From Micromonosporaceae bacterium (GTDB lineage: Bacteria > Actinomycetota > Actinomycetes > Mycobacteriales > Micromonosporaceae): a stretch of DNA of 43,420 bases. How positions within the stretch are numbered: the stretch's first letter is position 1; each line of letters opens with the position of its first letter. Shown here piece after piece: positions 22,619 through 30,938 of the stretch. Both the position numbers and the translations under genes were made by a program. The notes beneath the pieces are model-generated. The model was not told the DNA's origin. It worked only from the letters and a program-made list of their open reading frames with translations, and did not search any database. The stretch lies in NCBI GenBank assembly GCA_009377645.1, contig WHTQ01000034.1:1-43420 (forward strand). The letters are read 5' to 3'.

Positions 22619-23974
22619 CAACGACAGCGCTTCCAAGGCGTTCAGGTACCCCTGGCTGAAGGTCGGGAACTGGGCCACGCCGTCGAGCAGAGTCGTCAGC
22701 GGAATGCCGGCCCGGATCGCGAGCCCCGCCTGGTGGATCCACTCCGCGGCCAGCGGGGCGACCGCCCAGGCGCCGACCAGCACGCCCCGGCCCCGGTCGG
22801 CCAGCAGCCCGAGGGTGCCGGCCGGTTCGGTCTGGTAGGTCCACGGGCGGGCGAGCACGGTCGGAAGGTCCACCTCGGCGGTGGCCAGGTCGAGCCCGCG
22901 CGCCTGCGCCTGGGCGCTGGTCAGCCCGACCGCCGCGATCTCCGGGTCGGCGAAGACCACCCGCGGGACGCCGGTGTAGTCCGCGGTGCGGTCCTTGCCC
23001 AGGATCGTGTCCGCGACCACCCGCCCCTGGTACTGCGCGACGTGGGTGAACATCGCCACCCCGGTGACGTCGCCGACCGCCCACAGCCCGTCGTCGGTGA
23101 CCCGGCCCTGCCCATCGATCGGCAACTCCCCGCGGCCGCCGGTCTCGATCCCCAGCTCGGCGAGGCCCAGCCCACCGGTACGCGCTTCCCGGCCGGCCCC
23201 GAGCACCACCACATCGGTCCGCACGCTCGTACCGTCGTCCAGGTCGACCACCGTCTCCGCGTCGTCCCGGCGGACGGCGGCGAGCTGGCAGCCGGTCCGC
23301 ACGTCGATCCCGTCCGCCCGCAGGTGACCGGCGACCAGCTCGCCCACCCGCGGCTCCTCCCGACGGACCAGCCGCGGCCCTCGCTGCACCAGGGTCACCG
23401 CGCAACCCATCCGGGCCAGGAACTGGCCCAGCTCCACCCCGACCGCGCTGCCGCCGACCAGCACCGCCCGCGACGGGATCTCCCGCAGGGTGGTGGCCTC
23501 CCGGTTGGTCCACACCGGTACGCGGTCCAGCCCGTCGACCGGTGGCCGCACCGCCGCCGAGCCGGTGGCCACGATCACGTGCCCGGCGGTCAGCGTCCGG
23601 TCGCCGGCCGCGACCCGCCACGGGTCCCGGCCGACCAGCCGGGCGGTGCCCTTGACCACCGTCGCACCCTGCTCCTCGTACCCGGTCACCTGCCGGGAGT
23701 CGTCCAGGTGGCGGATCATCTTGTCCCGGTACGCCCGCAGCTCTGGCCAGTCTACTGTGGGCACTGAGACGCCGGCGGCCTGCCGGGCTTCGGCCCGGAC
23801 CTCGGGCGAGCGGATCAGGGTCTTGGACGGGATGCACGCCCAGTAGCCGCACTCGCCGCCGATCAGCTCCCGTTCGACCACCGCCACCCGCCTGCCCGCG
23901 GCCAGCAACCGCGAGGACGCGACCTCACCGCCGGGCCCCATCCCGACCACCACCGCGTCGAACTGCTCGTCCAT
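22616..23974 (-). CDS. FAD-dependent pyridine nucleotide-disulfide oxidoreductase-like protein with altered C-terminal active site
   Basis: A 452-residue class I flavoprotein. FAD-binding VVVGMGPGGEVAS opens the chain, the redox disulfide is Cys42/Cys47 in GGECGYWACIPSKTL, the NAD(P) site is VLVGGSAVGVELGQFL, and the second FAD motif is GLWAVGDVTG. Dihydrolipoamide dehydrogenases carry a C-terminal His-Glu pair (HxHPTxSE), but here the region reads QFPTFSQGYLNAL, with both residues replaced. The enzyme is therefore probably neither a normal lipoamide dehydrogenase nor a mercuric reductase (no terminal Cys pair). A quinone- or thiol-related reductase is possible. Start ATG at 23974 gives the standard N-terminus. 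Confidence 0.87.
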   Translation of the reverse strand: MDEQFDAVVVGMGPGGEVASSRLLAAGRRVAVVERELIGGECGYWACIPSKTLIRSPEVRAEARQAAGVSVPTVDWPELRAYRDKMIRHLDDSRQVTGYEEQGATVVKGTARLVGRDPWRVAAGDRTLTAGHVIVATGSAAVRPPVDGLDRVPVWTNREATTLREIPSRAVLVGGSAVGVELGQFLARMGCAVTLVQRGPRLVRREEPRVGELVAGHLRADGIDVRTGCQLAAVRRDDAETVVDLDDGTSVRTDVVVLGAGREARTGGLGLAELGIETGGRGELPIDGQGRVTDDGLWAVGDVTGVAMFTHVAQYQGRVVADTILGKDRTADYTGVPRVVFADPEIAAVGLTSAQAQARGLDLATAEVDLPTVLARPWTYQTEPAGTLGLLADRGRGVLVGAWAVAPLAAEWIHQAGLAIRAGIPLTTLLDGVAQFPTFSQGYLNALEALSL

Positions 23975-24284
23975 CGCTCCGCCCCTCTCTCTGATCTGCG
24001 GTCAGGCATCCGGCCAGGGTGGTGGTTGCAGCTCGGCTGGCAACGCGATTCCCGCACGAAAGCGGATCGCAGGTGAAGGCCAGCGCCGCGTACCGGCCGG
24101 CGGCGGTCAGCTCCTCGGCGAGCGCCCGGATCGCGGTGGTCTTGCCGGTCTGGCGCGGGGCGTGCACGACGAAGTAGCCCATCTTGTCCACCAGCCCCGG
24201 CGCTTCCGGGAGCCGGCGCAGCGCCGGGATCATGTAGTGGTAGTCGGGCAGGCACAGCCCCGCCGTGTTGAACCAACGCCCCAT
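23925..24284 (-). pseudogene. Truncated AAA-type ATP-binding protein
   Basis: From ATG 24284 the frame reads MGRWFNTAGLCLPDYHYMIP, then LVDKMGYFVVHAPRQTGKTT with an intact Walker A, and then LAEELTAAGRYAALAFTCD. This is the well-conserved N-terminus of a large AAA-like ATPase family that normally continues for several hundred residues. After about 24070 homology ends and the frame drifts into the start of the neighbouring flavoprotein gene, stopping at 23925. No Walker B is present. It is best read as the surviving N-terminal fragment after a deletion. Confidence 0.75.
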
Positions 24285-24488
24285 TCGACGGCACCCTCCG
24301 CGGCTCCGGCACAGACCTCGCCCCGCCACTCTACGGCCGGCGCGGGTCGTGCCTGCTGGTTCCCGGATGCGTACCCCCGTCCGACCGCACGTGACGCAGG
24401 CCACATCGATGCCGCCTGGGCCCGCGTCGAGTCGCCGCCGCCAGCGCCGACGTCCCGGGTAACAGACGGACATCCGGAGGACAGAGAC

Positions 24489-24674
24489 ATGGTCGCCATC
24501 AAGCTATACGACATCGAGACCGGGCACGTGGAGACGCTGACCGAGGTCGCCACCGCCGAGTCCGCGCGGGCCTGGCTGGCCAGCTTCGGGTCCGGCGGGA
24601 TCGGCGCCAACGACGTCATCTACACCACCGAGATCACACGCCCGGCCCGCCCGCCACTGGCCCGCGTACCCTGA
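24489..24674 (+). CDS. Small hypothetical protein (61 residues)
   Basis: A compact protein starting MVAIKLYDIETGHVETLTEV, with a central helix ESARAWLASFGSGG and a strand NDVIYTTEITR. There is no signal or membrane segment. GGAGG lies 8 bases before the ATG, which makes the start convincing despite the short length. The stop codon region (GTACCCTGA) contains the -10 hexamer of the next gene, so the two are closely linked. Family not recognised. Confidence 0.6.
   Translation: MVAIKLYDIETGHVETLTEVATAESARAWLASFGSGGIGANDVIYTTEITRPARPPLARVP
24667..24672 (+). promoter_or_regulatory. -10 element of the D-amino-acid oxidase-like gene (leaderless)
   Basis: TACCCT lies 7 bases before the GTG at 24680 and overlaps the final codons of the 61-residue gene. 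Confidence 0.45.
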
Positions 24675-24679
24675 CCGGT

Positions 24680-25642
24680 GTGGCCGCCGTCGACGCCCTC
24701 GTGATCGGGAGCGGCGTGAGCGGGCTGACCAGCGCGGTCTGCCTCACCGAGGCGGGGCTGCGGGTCACCGTCCGGACCGCCGACCCGCCGTCGCACACCA
24801 CCTCGGCGGTGGCCGGAGCGCTCTGGCTGCCCTACCTGGTCGAGCCGCTCGACCGGGTGACCGGGTGGGGCCGGACGACCGTGGCCGACCTGTCCAGCCT
24901 GGCCGGCGAGCCGGCCACCGGAGTGCGGCTCGCCACCGGCGTCCACGCCTCCCGGACCACCGGCCAACCACCACCCTGGACGGAGACGGTCGGCGCGGTC
25001 CGCTGCCCGCCGGCTGACCTGCCGGCCGGGTTCGTCGCCGGCTGGCGGTTCACTGCCCCGCTGGTCGAGATGCCGGTCTACCTGCGTTACCTGACCGACC
25101 GGCTGCGGGCCGCCGGCGCTCGGATCGACCAGCGCCCGGTGGCCAGCCTGGACGAGGCGCTGGCGGCGGCCCCGCTGGTCGTGAACTGCGCCGGCATCGG
25201 GGCGCGCGAGCTGGTGCCCGACCCGGCGGTCCGGCCGGTCCGGGGGCAGGTGGTGGTGGTGGAGAACCCCGGCATCGAGGAGTTCTTCGCCGAAGAGCCG
25301 GGCACCGCCACCGAGCTGCGGTATGTGCTGCCCCACCGGGACACCGTGGTGCTGGGCGGCACCGCCGAGCCGGAGCAGCCGGACCTGACCCCGCAGCCGG
25401 AGGTGGCGCGCCGGATCGTGGCACGCTGCACCGAGGTCGTGCCGGCGCTGGCCGGCGCCTGGGTAGTCGCCCATCGGGTCGGGCTGCGCCCGGTTCGGAA
25501 CCAAGTGCGGCTGGACGAGGAGCGCCGACCCGGCGGCCGGATCATCCACAACTACGGGCACGGTGGCGGCGGGGTCACCCTGTCCTGGGGCTGCGCCCGG
25601 GAGGTGGCCGCCCGGGCCGGGTCAGGCCAGCTCCGCCCGTAG
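24680..25642 (+). CDS. D-amino-acid oxidase-like FAD-dependent oxidoreductase
   Basis: A 320-residue protein of the DAO family. The dinucleotide fold is VIGSGVSGLTSAVCL near residue 8, followed by the FAD motif TTSAVAGALWLPYLVEP. VNCAGIGARELVPD marks the second FAD contact. C-terminal residues GLRPVRNQVRLDEE include the Arg that normally binds the substrate carboxylate, and NYGHGGGGVTLSWGCA closes the FAD site. D-amino-acid oxidases deaminate D-amino acids to 2-oxo acids with H2O2 release; side-chain preference cannot be read. Start is GTG without a Shine-Dalgarno. The 3' end overlaps the convergent hydrolase by 21 bases. Confidence 0.9.
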   Translation: MAAVDALVIGSGVSGLTSAVCLTEAGLRVTVRTADPPSHTTSAVAGALWLPYLVEPLDRVTGWGRTTVADLSSLAGEPATGVRLATGVHASRTTGQPPPWTETVGAVRCPPADLPAGFVAGWRFTAPLVEMPVYLRYLTDRLRAAGARIDQRPVASLDEALAAAPLVVNCAGIGARELVPDPAVRPVRGQVVVVENPGIEEFFAEEPGTATELRYVLPHRDTVVLGGTAEPEQPDLTPQPEVARRIVARCTEVVPALAGAWVVAHRVGLRPVRNQVRLDEERRPGGRIIHNYGHGGGGVTLSWGCAREVAARAGSGQLRP

Positions 25643-27151
25643 CCGGGCCGTGTCGGCGTCGGTCCAGCCCGGCGGGGCCAGCAGCTCCGCCCAGGCAACG
25701 GCGATCCCGCCCTGGTATGAGTGGCCGTGGCCGGGCGGCGCCTTGGTGGACGTCATCAGGTCCACAGTGACCTGCCAGAACGTGACCATCGGGAGCCATC
25801 GCACGGGCGCGTCGGGTGCCCGCCACAGCAGCTCCGGGCTCCACGCGACCACCGGGTCGGAGGCGTTCTGCAGGTAGACCATCCGCGGATCCGGTTGCCA
25901 GATCGGGTGGTCCGGGGCCCGGTCGCCGGTGACCTCCTGCCAGATCGGGTTGGAGTGCGGCGGTCCGGCCAGCACCGCCCGGTCGGTGCCGGCCAGCAGC
26001 CCGTCCAGATCCTCGAACGCCGCCTCCAGCCCCCATGCGCCCAGGCTCTCGCCGTAGACCACCAGCGCCGGCCGCTGCTCCGCCGGCCGGGTCGCCAGCT
26101 CCGCGCGGATCGCCGCCACCAGCGTGCCGGCCGCCTCGGCCGCGGTGGACCGGTCGGCCAGGAACGAAATCCAGCTCGGCAGGTACGAGTACTGCATCGC
26201 CACGGTGGCCGAGTCGCCGGCGGTCAGGTACTCGATCGAGGATGGCACCGCCGGGTTGACCCAGCCGGTGCCGGTGGTCGCCACCACCGCCAGCACCGAG
26301 CGGTCGAACCCGCCGGTGCGCTCCAGCTCGCGTACCGCCAGCTCGGCCTGCCCGGCCAGGTCGGGTGCCGACTCCCGCCCGACGTAGACCCGCACCGGCG
26401 GCTCGGCGGCCCCGGCGCCCCGGCCCCGCGCGGCGAACTCGGCCAGCTCGTGGTGCGGCACCGCCCCGGCGGTGAACTCCCGGCCATAGGCGCCGAGGGT
26501 GTCCCACGGTACGAGCGAGCCCGGCCCGCCGGACACGTACGGCGACCCGGGCCGGGTCACTCCGGGCGGGGTGGCGCCGTTGGCGGCCGCGGCGAACCGG
26601 TCGGCGACGTCCACGAACCCGGTGAACACCACCTGCTGCCCGAGGCCGAAGCTCAGCGCGGCCACCACCCCGACCGCGGCCACCGACGCCACTGGCCGCG
26701 GGCTGAACCGGCCGAACGTGCCGGCCAGCCGGCGGGTCCCGAGCCGGAACGCCCGGGCGCCGGCCAGCAGCACCGCGAACACCCCGGCCGCCGCCAGCGC
26801 CACCGGCACCGGGTGCCAGGCCGGGCCGGCGGCCCCGACCAGCTCCCGCAGCTGCTGCTGCCACCCGGCGCCCAGCCACAGGAAGGTCACCGCCAGCGGC
26901 GCTCCGGCACCGGCCAGCGCCAGCCACCACCGCTTGCCGGCGGCCGGCAGCCGCGGCCAGCGGGCCCGGATCGCCGCGCCGGCGGTGGCGCCGACCCCGT
27001 ATCCGATCGCCATCGTGATCCCGGACAGCACCCCCTGCAGCGCCCAGTGCCGGGGCAGCAGGGACGGGGTCAGCGACAGGCAGAACGCCACCACCGCGCC
27101 GATGCCGCCGCCGAACCCGAGCCGGCGCCGGACCACCACCGCCTCACGCAT
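25622..27151 (-). CDS. Membrane-anchored alpha/beta-hydrolase (Abhydrolase_9 type)
   Basis: A 509-residue protein. Residues 1-175 contain about four hydrophobic helices (GIGAVVAFCLSLTPSLL, SGITMAIGYGVGATAG, WWLALAGAGAPLAVTFLWLG, VPVALAAAGVFAVLLAG). The C-terminal 300 residues are an alpha/beta hydrolase with nucleophile motif VVYGESLGAWG and conserved blocks AVVATTGTGWVNP, MQYSYLPSWISF and YLQNASDPVVAW. Family members are membrane-anchored, and the catalytic domain probably faces outward. Substrate unknown. It overlaps the next hydrolase gene upstream by 8 bases. Confidence 0.85.
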   Translation of the reverse strand: MREAVVVRRRLGFGGGIGAVVAFCLSLTPSLLPRHWALQGVLSGITMAIGYGVGATAGAAIRARWPRLPAAGKRWWLALAGAGAPLAVTFLWLGAGWQQQLRELVGAAGPAWHPVPVALAAAGVFAVLLAGARAFRLGTRRLAGTFGRFSPRPVASVAAVGVVAALSFGLGQQVVFTGFVDVADRFAAAANGATPPGVTRPGSPYVSGGPGSLVPWDTLGAYGREFTAGAVPHHELAEFAARGRGAGAAEPPVRVYVGRESAPDLAGQAELAVRELERTGGFDRSVLAVVATTGTGWVNPAVPSSIEYLTAGDSATVAMQYSYLPSWISFLADRSTAAEAAGTLVAAIRAELATRPAEQRPALVVYGESLGAWGLEAAFEDLDGLLAGTDRAVLAGPPHSNPIWQEVTGDRAPDHPIWQPDPRMVYLQNASDPVVAWSPELLWRAPDAPVRWLPMVTFWQVTVDLMTSTKAPPGHGHSYQGGIAVAWAELLAPPGWTDADTARLRAELA

Positions 27152-28157
27152 CGGGCACCGCCCCGGCGGGCTCCCATTCGGGCCGTTTGACCGCTCGGCT
27201 CCGCTGGCGCTCCGCCTCGCTGACGGCCTTACCCAGCGCGATCAGTGCCAGGCTGCGCAGGGCCTGGCTGCCAGGCAGGTGGTAGTCGCCGTGGCCGCCC
27301 GTTCCGGCCGCGAACGTCCGGGCCCCGAACTCCGGCGCCACCGGGTCGGTCCCGAACCCGATTCCGGCCACCCGCACGAACGGCACGAACCGGATCGGGT
27401 CGGCCGCCCCCCGGCCGGCCCAGACCCGGGCGGTGGTGCCCAGCGCGGCGGCGCTGGCGACCCCGACTCCCGGGCTGCCGTAGAGGGCCAGCTCGGCGAC
27501 CGGCAGGTCGGCCGCGGCGGTCCCGCAGACCACCGAGCCGTAGCTGTGGCACAGCAGGCTGATCGGGGCGTGCCGGTTCACCCGCCGGATCGACTCCACA
27601 GTGGCCTTCAGGGCGTCCGCCCCGGCCCCGGCCAGCCCGTCGGTGAGGCTGCGCGGGCTGATGCCCTGCGGGGTGTCGTAGCCGAGCCAGGCCACGACCG
27701 CCACCTCCGCGCCCGGGTCGACGGCGGCCACCTCAGCGGCCAGCGCCCGGGCGCCGCCACCCGGCCCGTGGTTCCGGTCGAATGTGTCCAGAGTGGTGTG
27801 CGATCCCGGGACCACCACCGCGACCCGCTCCGCCCCGGCCAGGTCGCCGATCACCTCGACCGCCCGCCCGTTGCCCCGGGCGTCGAACTCCAGCAGCTGC
27901 CGGCCGGTCAGCGACGCCAGGGTGGCGGCCCGCTGCGGCTCATCCGCCGCCGTAGCCACCGCCAGCGCATCCCGCACCGCCTGCCCGGTGGCCGCGTACC
28001 GGTCATCCACAGTGGTGCTCGTGACCGGCGGCAGCTGGGCGGGCGCCGGGTAGGCGATCGCCGGCCCCGCCGGGGCGGCACCGACCAGTCCCAGCCCCAG
28101 CGCCGCGATCAGCGCTGCGGCACCGGCCCGCCGGAGCCGTTTCGGTCTGCGTCTCAC
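27144..28157 (-). CDS. Secreted alpha/beta-hydrolase (Abhydrolase_8 type)
   Basis: A 337-residue protein with a signal peptide (MRRRPKRLRRAGAAALIAAL, hydrophobic to GPAIAYPAPA). The hydrolase core has AVVVPGSHTTLDTFDRN, VAWLGYDTPQG and the nucleophile elbow LLCHSYGSVVCG; a C-terminal His lies in GGHGDYHLPGSQAL. This arrangement fits the Abhydrolase_8 family of exported actinobacterial hydrolases. GTG start at 28157, 7 bases after minus-strand TAACTT, suggests a leaderless operon with the downstream membrane hydrolase. The two may act on the same envelope substrate, but that is inference. Confidence 0.85.
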   Translation of the reverse strand: MRRRPKRLRRAGAAALIAALGLGLVGAAPAGPAIAYPAPAQLPPVTSTTVDDRYAATGQAVRDALAVATAADEPQRAATLASLTGRQLLEFDARGNGRAVEVIGDLAGAERVAVVVPGSHTTLDTFDRNHGPGGGARALAAEVAAVDPGAEVAVVAWLGYDTPQGISPRSLTDGLAGAGADALKATVESIRRVNRHAPISLLCHSYGSVVCGTAAADLPVAELALYGSPGVGVASAAALGTTARVWAGRGAADPIRFVPFVRVAGIGFGTDPVAPEFGARTFAAGTGGHGDYHLPGSQALRSLALIALGKAVSEAERQRSRAVKRPEWEPAGAVPDA

Positions 28158-28164
28158 GACCGAG

Positions 28165-28170
28165 AAGTTA
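28165..28170 (-). promoter_or_regulatory. -10 element of the two-hydrolase operon (leaderless)
   Basis: Minus-strand TAACTT lies 7 bases before the GTG at 28157, without an intervening ribosome-binding site. Confidence 0.45.
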
Positions 28171-28255
28171 CGGGCGGCGAGGCGTAGCCGGCGTCGGCTC
28201 GGGAACTGATTTCTGCGGGTACGACCGGCGGTGGACCCGGTCTACAGGAGAACCC

Positions 28256-28924
28256 CTAGGAGTCGCCGACGGTGACCAGGCCGCTCTCGTACGCGTACAC
28301 GATCGCCTGCGCCCGGTCTCTCAGCTGCAGCTTGGCCAGGACCCGGCCGAGATGCGTCTTGACGGTCGGCTCGGAGACCACCAGGTGGGCCGCTATCTCC
28401 GAGTTGGACAGACCCTGCGCCACCAGGCTGAGCACCTCGGTCTCCCGCTCGGTCAGCTCGGCCAGGCTGCTCCGGCGCGGCGCCCGCGGAGCGCCCAGCC
28501 GGGCGAACTCGCCGATCAGCCGCCGGGTGATCCCGGGTGCCAGCAGCGCGTCGCCGCGCGCCACCACCCGCACCGCCTCGGCGAGCTGGCTGGCGGAGGC
28601 GTCCTTGAGCAGGAACCCGCTGGCGCCGGCCCGCAGCGCCTCGTACACGTACTCGTCCAGGTCGAAGGTGGTCAGGATCAGCACCTTGGGTGGGTCCTCG
28701 CGGTCGGCGGCGAGGATCTGCCGGGTGGCGCCCAGGCCGTCCAGCACCGGCATCCGGACGTCCATCAGGATCACGTCCGGGCGCAGCTGCCCCGCCTTCT
28801 GCACCGCCTCCGCCCCGTCCCCGGCCTCGCCGACCACCTCGATGTCCGGTTGCGCGCTGAGGAACACGCTGAATCCGGTGCGGACCATGCCTTGGTCGTC
28901 GGCGATCAGCACGCGGATCGTCAT
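28256..28924 (-). CDS. NarL/LuxR-family response regulator
   Basis: A 222-residue protein. The receiver domain has the acidic pair Asp9-Asp10, phosphoacceptor Asp55 in VILMDVRMP, Thr85 in ILTTFDLDEYV, and Lys107 in FLLKDAS. The C-terminal helix-turn-helix is LTERETEVLSLVAQGLSNSE, then VSEPTVKTHLGRVLAKL. All phosphorelay residues are intact. Its start overlaps the kinase stop by 4 bases (ATGA), so it is the direct partner of that kinase. Genes controlled are unknown; the neighbouring hydrolases are candidates by position only. Confidence 0.93.
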   Translation of the reverse strand: MTIRVLIADDQGMVRTGFSVFLSAQPDIEVVGEAGDGAEAVQKAGQLRPDVILMDVRMPVLDGLGATRQILAADREDPPKVLILTTFDLDEYVYEALRAGASGFLLKDASASQLAEAVRVVARGDALLAPGITRRLIGEFARLGAPRAPRRSSLAELTERETEVLSLVAQGLSNSEIAAHLVVSEPTVKTHLGRVLAKLQLRDRAQAIVYAYESGLVTVGDS

Positions 28925-30291
28925 GGTTGCTCCACCGGGGCCGGGTCGGGCGGGGTCGGGACGCTCTCCAGAGGCAGCGTAGCGGCCACCGCGTACCCGC
29001 CCGCGGCGGTGGGCCCGGTGGTCAGGGTGCCGCCGTAGGCCCCGACCCGCTCCCGCATCCCGGTCAGCCCCTGCCCGCCCCGCGGCCGGGCCGGCGGGGC
29101 GGTACGCGGCGGGTCGTTCTCCACCCGCAGTCGCAGGTCAGCACCCTGGTAGGCGAGGTGCACCCGGACCGCCGCCCCGGGCGCGTGCCGCAGCGCGTTG
29201 CTCAGCGACTCCTGCAGCACCCGGTATACGGTCAGCCCAACCCCGCCGAGAGTGGGCGGCGGCCGGCCGCTGGTGGTCACCGTGACCGCCAGCCCGGCCG
29301 CCCGGGAGCTGGCCAGCAGCTCGGCCAGGTCGGACAGCCCCGGCTGCGGGGCGGTCTCCGGGGCGCCGTCGCCTTCCCGCAGCACCCCGAGGACGCGCCG
29401 CAGCTCGGTCAGCGCCTCCAGCGCGGTGCCCCGGATCGAGGCCAGCTCGGCCTTGAGCACGTCCGGGTCGTCCGGGGCCTTGATCGGCGCGGCCTCGGCC
29501 TGGATCGCGATCACCGACATGTGATGGGCGACCACATCGTGCAGCTCCCGGGCGATCCGGGACCGCTCCTGCAGCACCGCCCGGGCGGACCGCTCGTCCT
29601 CGGTGCGCCGCTCCTCCTCCACCACCTGGCGCTGCGCCTGCCGGCGCACCCGCACGTTGTAGCCGAAGATCAGCGCCGCCGCGGTCATGATCACGCCGAG
29701 GAACCAGGACGGGCTCGGGTGCAGGATCAGCATGGCGATGGCCGTGATCACCCACACGCCGACGCTGACGTGCCGGGCGCAGCGGACGCCGACCGCGTAC
29801 AGGACCAGCAGGTACGTGATCACCACGCCGGCCGGGTACGGGGCGTCCGGCGCGCCCTCGTACGTGTTGACCTGCGTGGTGATCGCCACCACGAACACCA
29901 GCGCCGGCAACGCCACCCGCCACGCCGCCAGCGGCCACAGCTCCCGCAGCAGCAGCGGCGCAGCGGCCGCGGCGGCCGCCAGGATCAGCAGCTCGCCATC
30001 CGCGACCGGGTTGCCGGCCCGGTCGTTCGCGTCGTTGAGCGTCGAGATCATGCCGGAGAAGACCGCCAGGGCGGTGATGATCTCGCCGAGCACAACGATG
30101 TCGACCCGGGCGAACGGGAGGTAGTGGCGCAGATGCCGGAACGCGTCCGGCTGCCGCCAGCTCGGCCGCCGGCCCGGCGGGTCGGCGACCCCGGTCACCA
30201 GCGCCGCGGTGAACGGACGACTCAGCCAGGCCCCGGCCCGTACCGGCCAGGCCCGCCTCCGCACCGGCTGCGATTCCGCTGTCCCCGCCAC
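28921..30291 (-). CDS. Sensor histidine kinase (HisKA_3 / NarX-type)
   Basis: A 456-residue kinase. After a cytoplasmic start of about 60 residues come several membrane helices (residues about 65-225, e.g. PALVFVVAITTQV, VVITYLLVLYAVGV, VWVITAIAMLIL) with almost no extracellular loop. This implies sensing within or near the membrane. The H-box RIARELHDVVAHHMSVIAIQ puts the phospho-His at 251. The ATPase has an N-box (LQESLSNALRHAPGA) and a G-box (GGQGLTGMRERV). GTG start at 30291 lies 6 bases after minus-strand TAGGCT. It forms a two-component operon with the regulator downstream. Confidence 0.92.
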   Translation of the reverse strand: MAGTAESQPVRRRAWPVRAGAWLSRPFTAALVTGVADPPGRRPSWRQPDAFRHLRHYLPFARVDIVVLGEIITALAVFSGMISTLNDANDRAGNPVADGELLILAAAAAAAPLLLRELWPLAAWRVALPALVFVVAITTQVNTYEGAPDAPYPAGVVITYLLVLYAVGVRCARHVSVGVWVITAIAMLILHPSPSWFLGVIMTAAALIFGYNVRVRRQAQRQVVEEERRTEDERSARAVLQERSRIARELHDVVAHHMSVIAIQAEAAPIKAPDDPDVLKAELASIRGTALEALTELRRVLGVLREGDGAPETAPQPGLSDLAELLASSRAAGLAVTVTTSGRPPPTLGGVGLTVYRVLQESLSNALRHAPGAAVRVHLAYQGADLRLRVENDPPRTAPPARPRGGQGLTGMRERVGAYGGTLTTGPTAAGGYAVAATLPLESVPTPPDPAPVEQP

Positions 30292-30297
30292 CGTTTC

Positions 30298-30303
30298 AGC
30301 CTA
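30298..30303 (-). promoter_or_regulatory. -10 element of the two-component operon (leaderless)
   Basis: Minus-strand TAGGCT lies 6 bases before the GTG at 30291. It is identical in sequence and spacing to the elements before the M43 and moeA genes. Confidence 0.55.
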
Positions 30304-30389
30304 GGTCGCGGCCCCGGTAACTGGCGTGCCACCTGGGTATGACGGCCCGGGTCATCCTCGGGTGGCAGGGGACTGTCAGACCCCCTCCC

Positions 30390-30395
30390 TACGCT
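30390..30395 (+). promoter_or_regulatory. -10 element of the DUF1801 gene (leaderless)
   Basis: TACGCT lies 6 bases before the GTG at 30402. It supports that GTG as the original start of the frameshifted gene. Confidence 0.35.
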
Positions 30396-30401
30396 CGTGG
30401 C

Positions 30402-30862
30402 GTGTTCGTCTACGTCGAGACCGGAGCCGGCGTCTACCGCGACGACGCGGCGGCGGCCTGGACCTTCGACCTGCCGCACTGGGGGCGACGGAGACCGACC
30501 GGCCGCGGGAGGTGGCGGACTGGCTGGACCGGCTCGGTCCGGAGCAGCGCGAGCAGGCGCAGTGGCTGGCCGGCCGGGTGCACGCCGCCGGGCCGGGCAT
30601 CGCCGAGGCGGTCCGGTGGCGCCGGCTCACGTTCACGGTCCACGACGACTGGCACCACTGGCTGAGCGCGGTCGCGGTCACGAAGCCGGCGGTCAGCCTG
30701 GTGTTCCACAAGGGCGCGCTGCTGGCCGACCCGGCCGGCCTGCTGGAGGGGGATGCCCGATACGTGCGGCGGGTCCGGTTCGAGTGCGCGGCCGCCCACC
30801 CGGAGGCGGTCACCGCCCTGGTGCGGGAGGCGATCGCCCACCAGACCGACCTGCTCCCCTGA
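30402..30862 (+). CDS. DUF1801-domain protein, apparent frameshift in a G run
   Basis: From GTG 30402 one frame reads FVYVETGAGVYRDDAAAAWT, then FDLPHWG, and after that turns into nonsense. The frame one base over continues ATETDRPREVADWLDRLG, then QWLAGRVHAAGPGIAEAVRW, LTFTVHDDWHHWLSAVAVTK and SLVFHKGALLADPAGLL, a clear DUF1801 domain to the stop at 30862. The junction is the GGGGG run at 30481-30485; one additional G would join the two frames. If the N-terminal part is not coding, a shorter product could begin at GTG 30512 (116 residues), but that start has no usable ribosome-binding site. The DUF1801 fold (YdhG-like) has no established enzymatic role. Confidence 0.68.
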
Positions 30863-30925
30863 CCGGGCCGCCGCCTATCCCCGCCCGGGCGCGAAGCCGT
30901 AGCGGCAAGCTCGCGCTCCGCCGAG

Positions 30926-30931
30926 TAGGGT
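30926..30931 (+). promoter_or_regulatory. -10 element of secA2 (leaderless)
   Basis: TAGGGT lies 7 bases before the ATG at 30939. No Shine-Dalgarno sequence is present. Confidence 0.45.
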
Positions 30932-30938
30932 TCCCCGC

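Noticed and set aside
21291-23852. An 853-codon minus-strand frame overlapping the M43 and flavoprotein genes
   Set aside because: Same strand but different frame from two well-supported enzymes; content is Arg/Gly-rich shadow.
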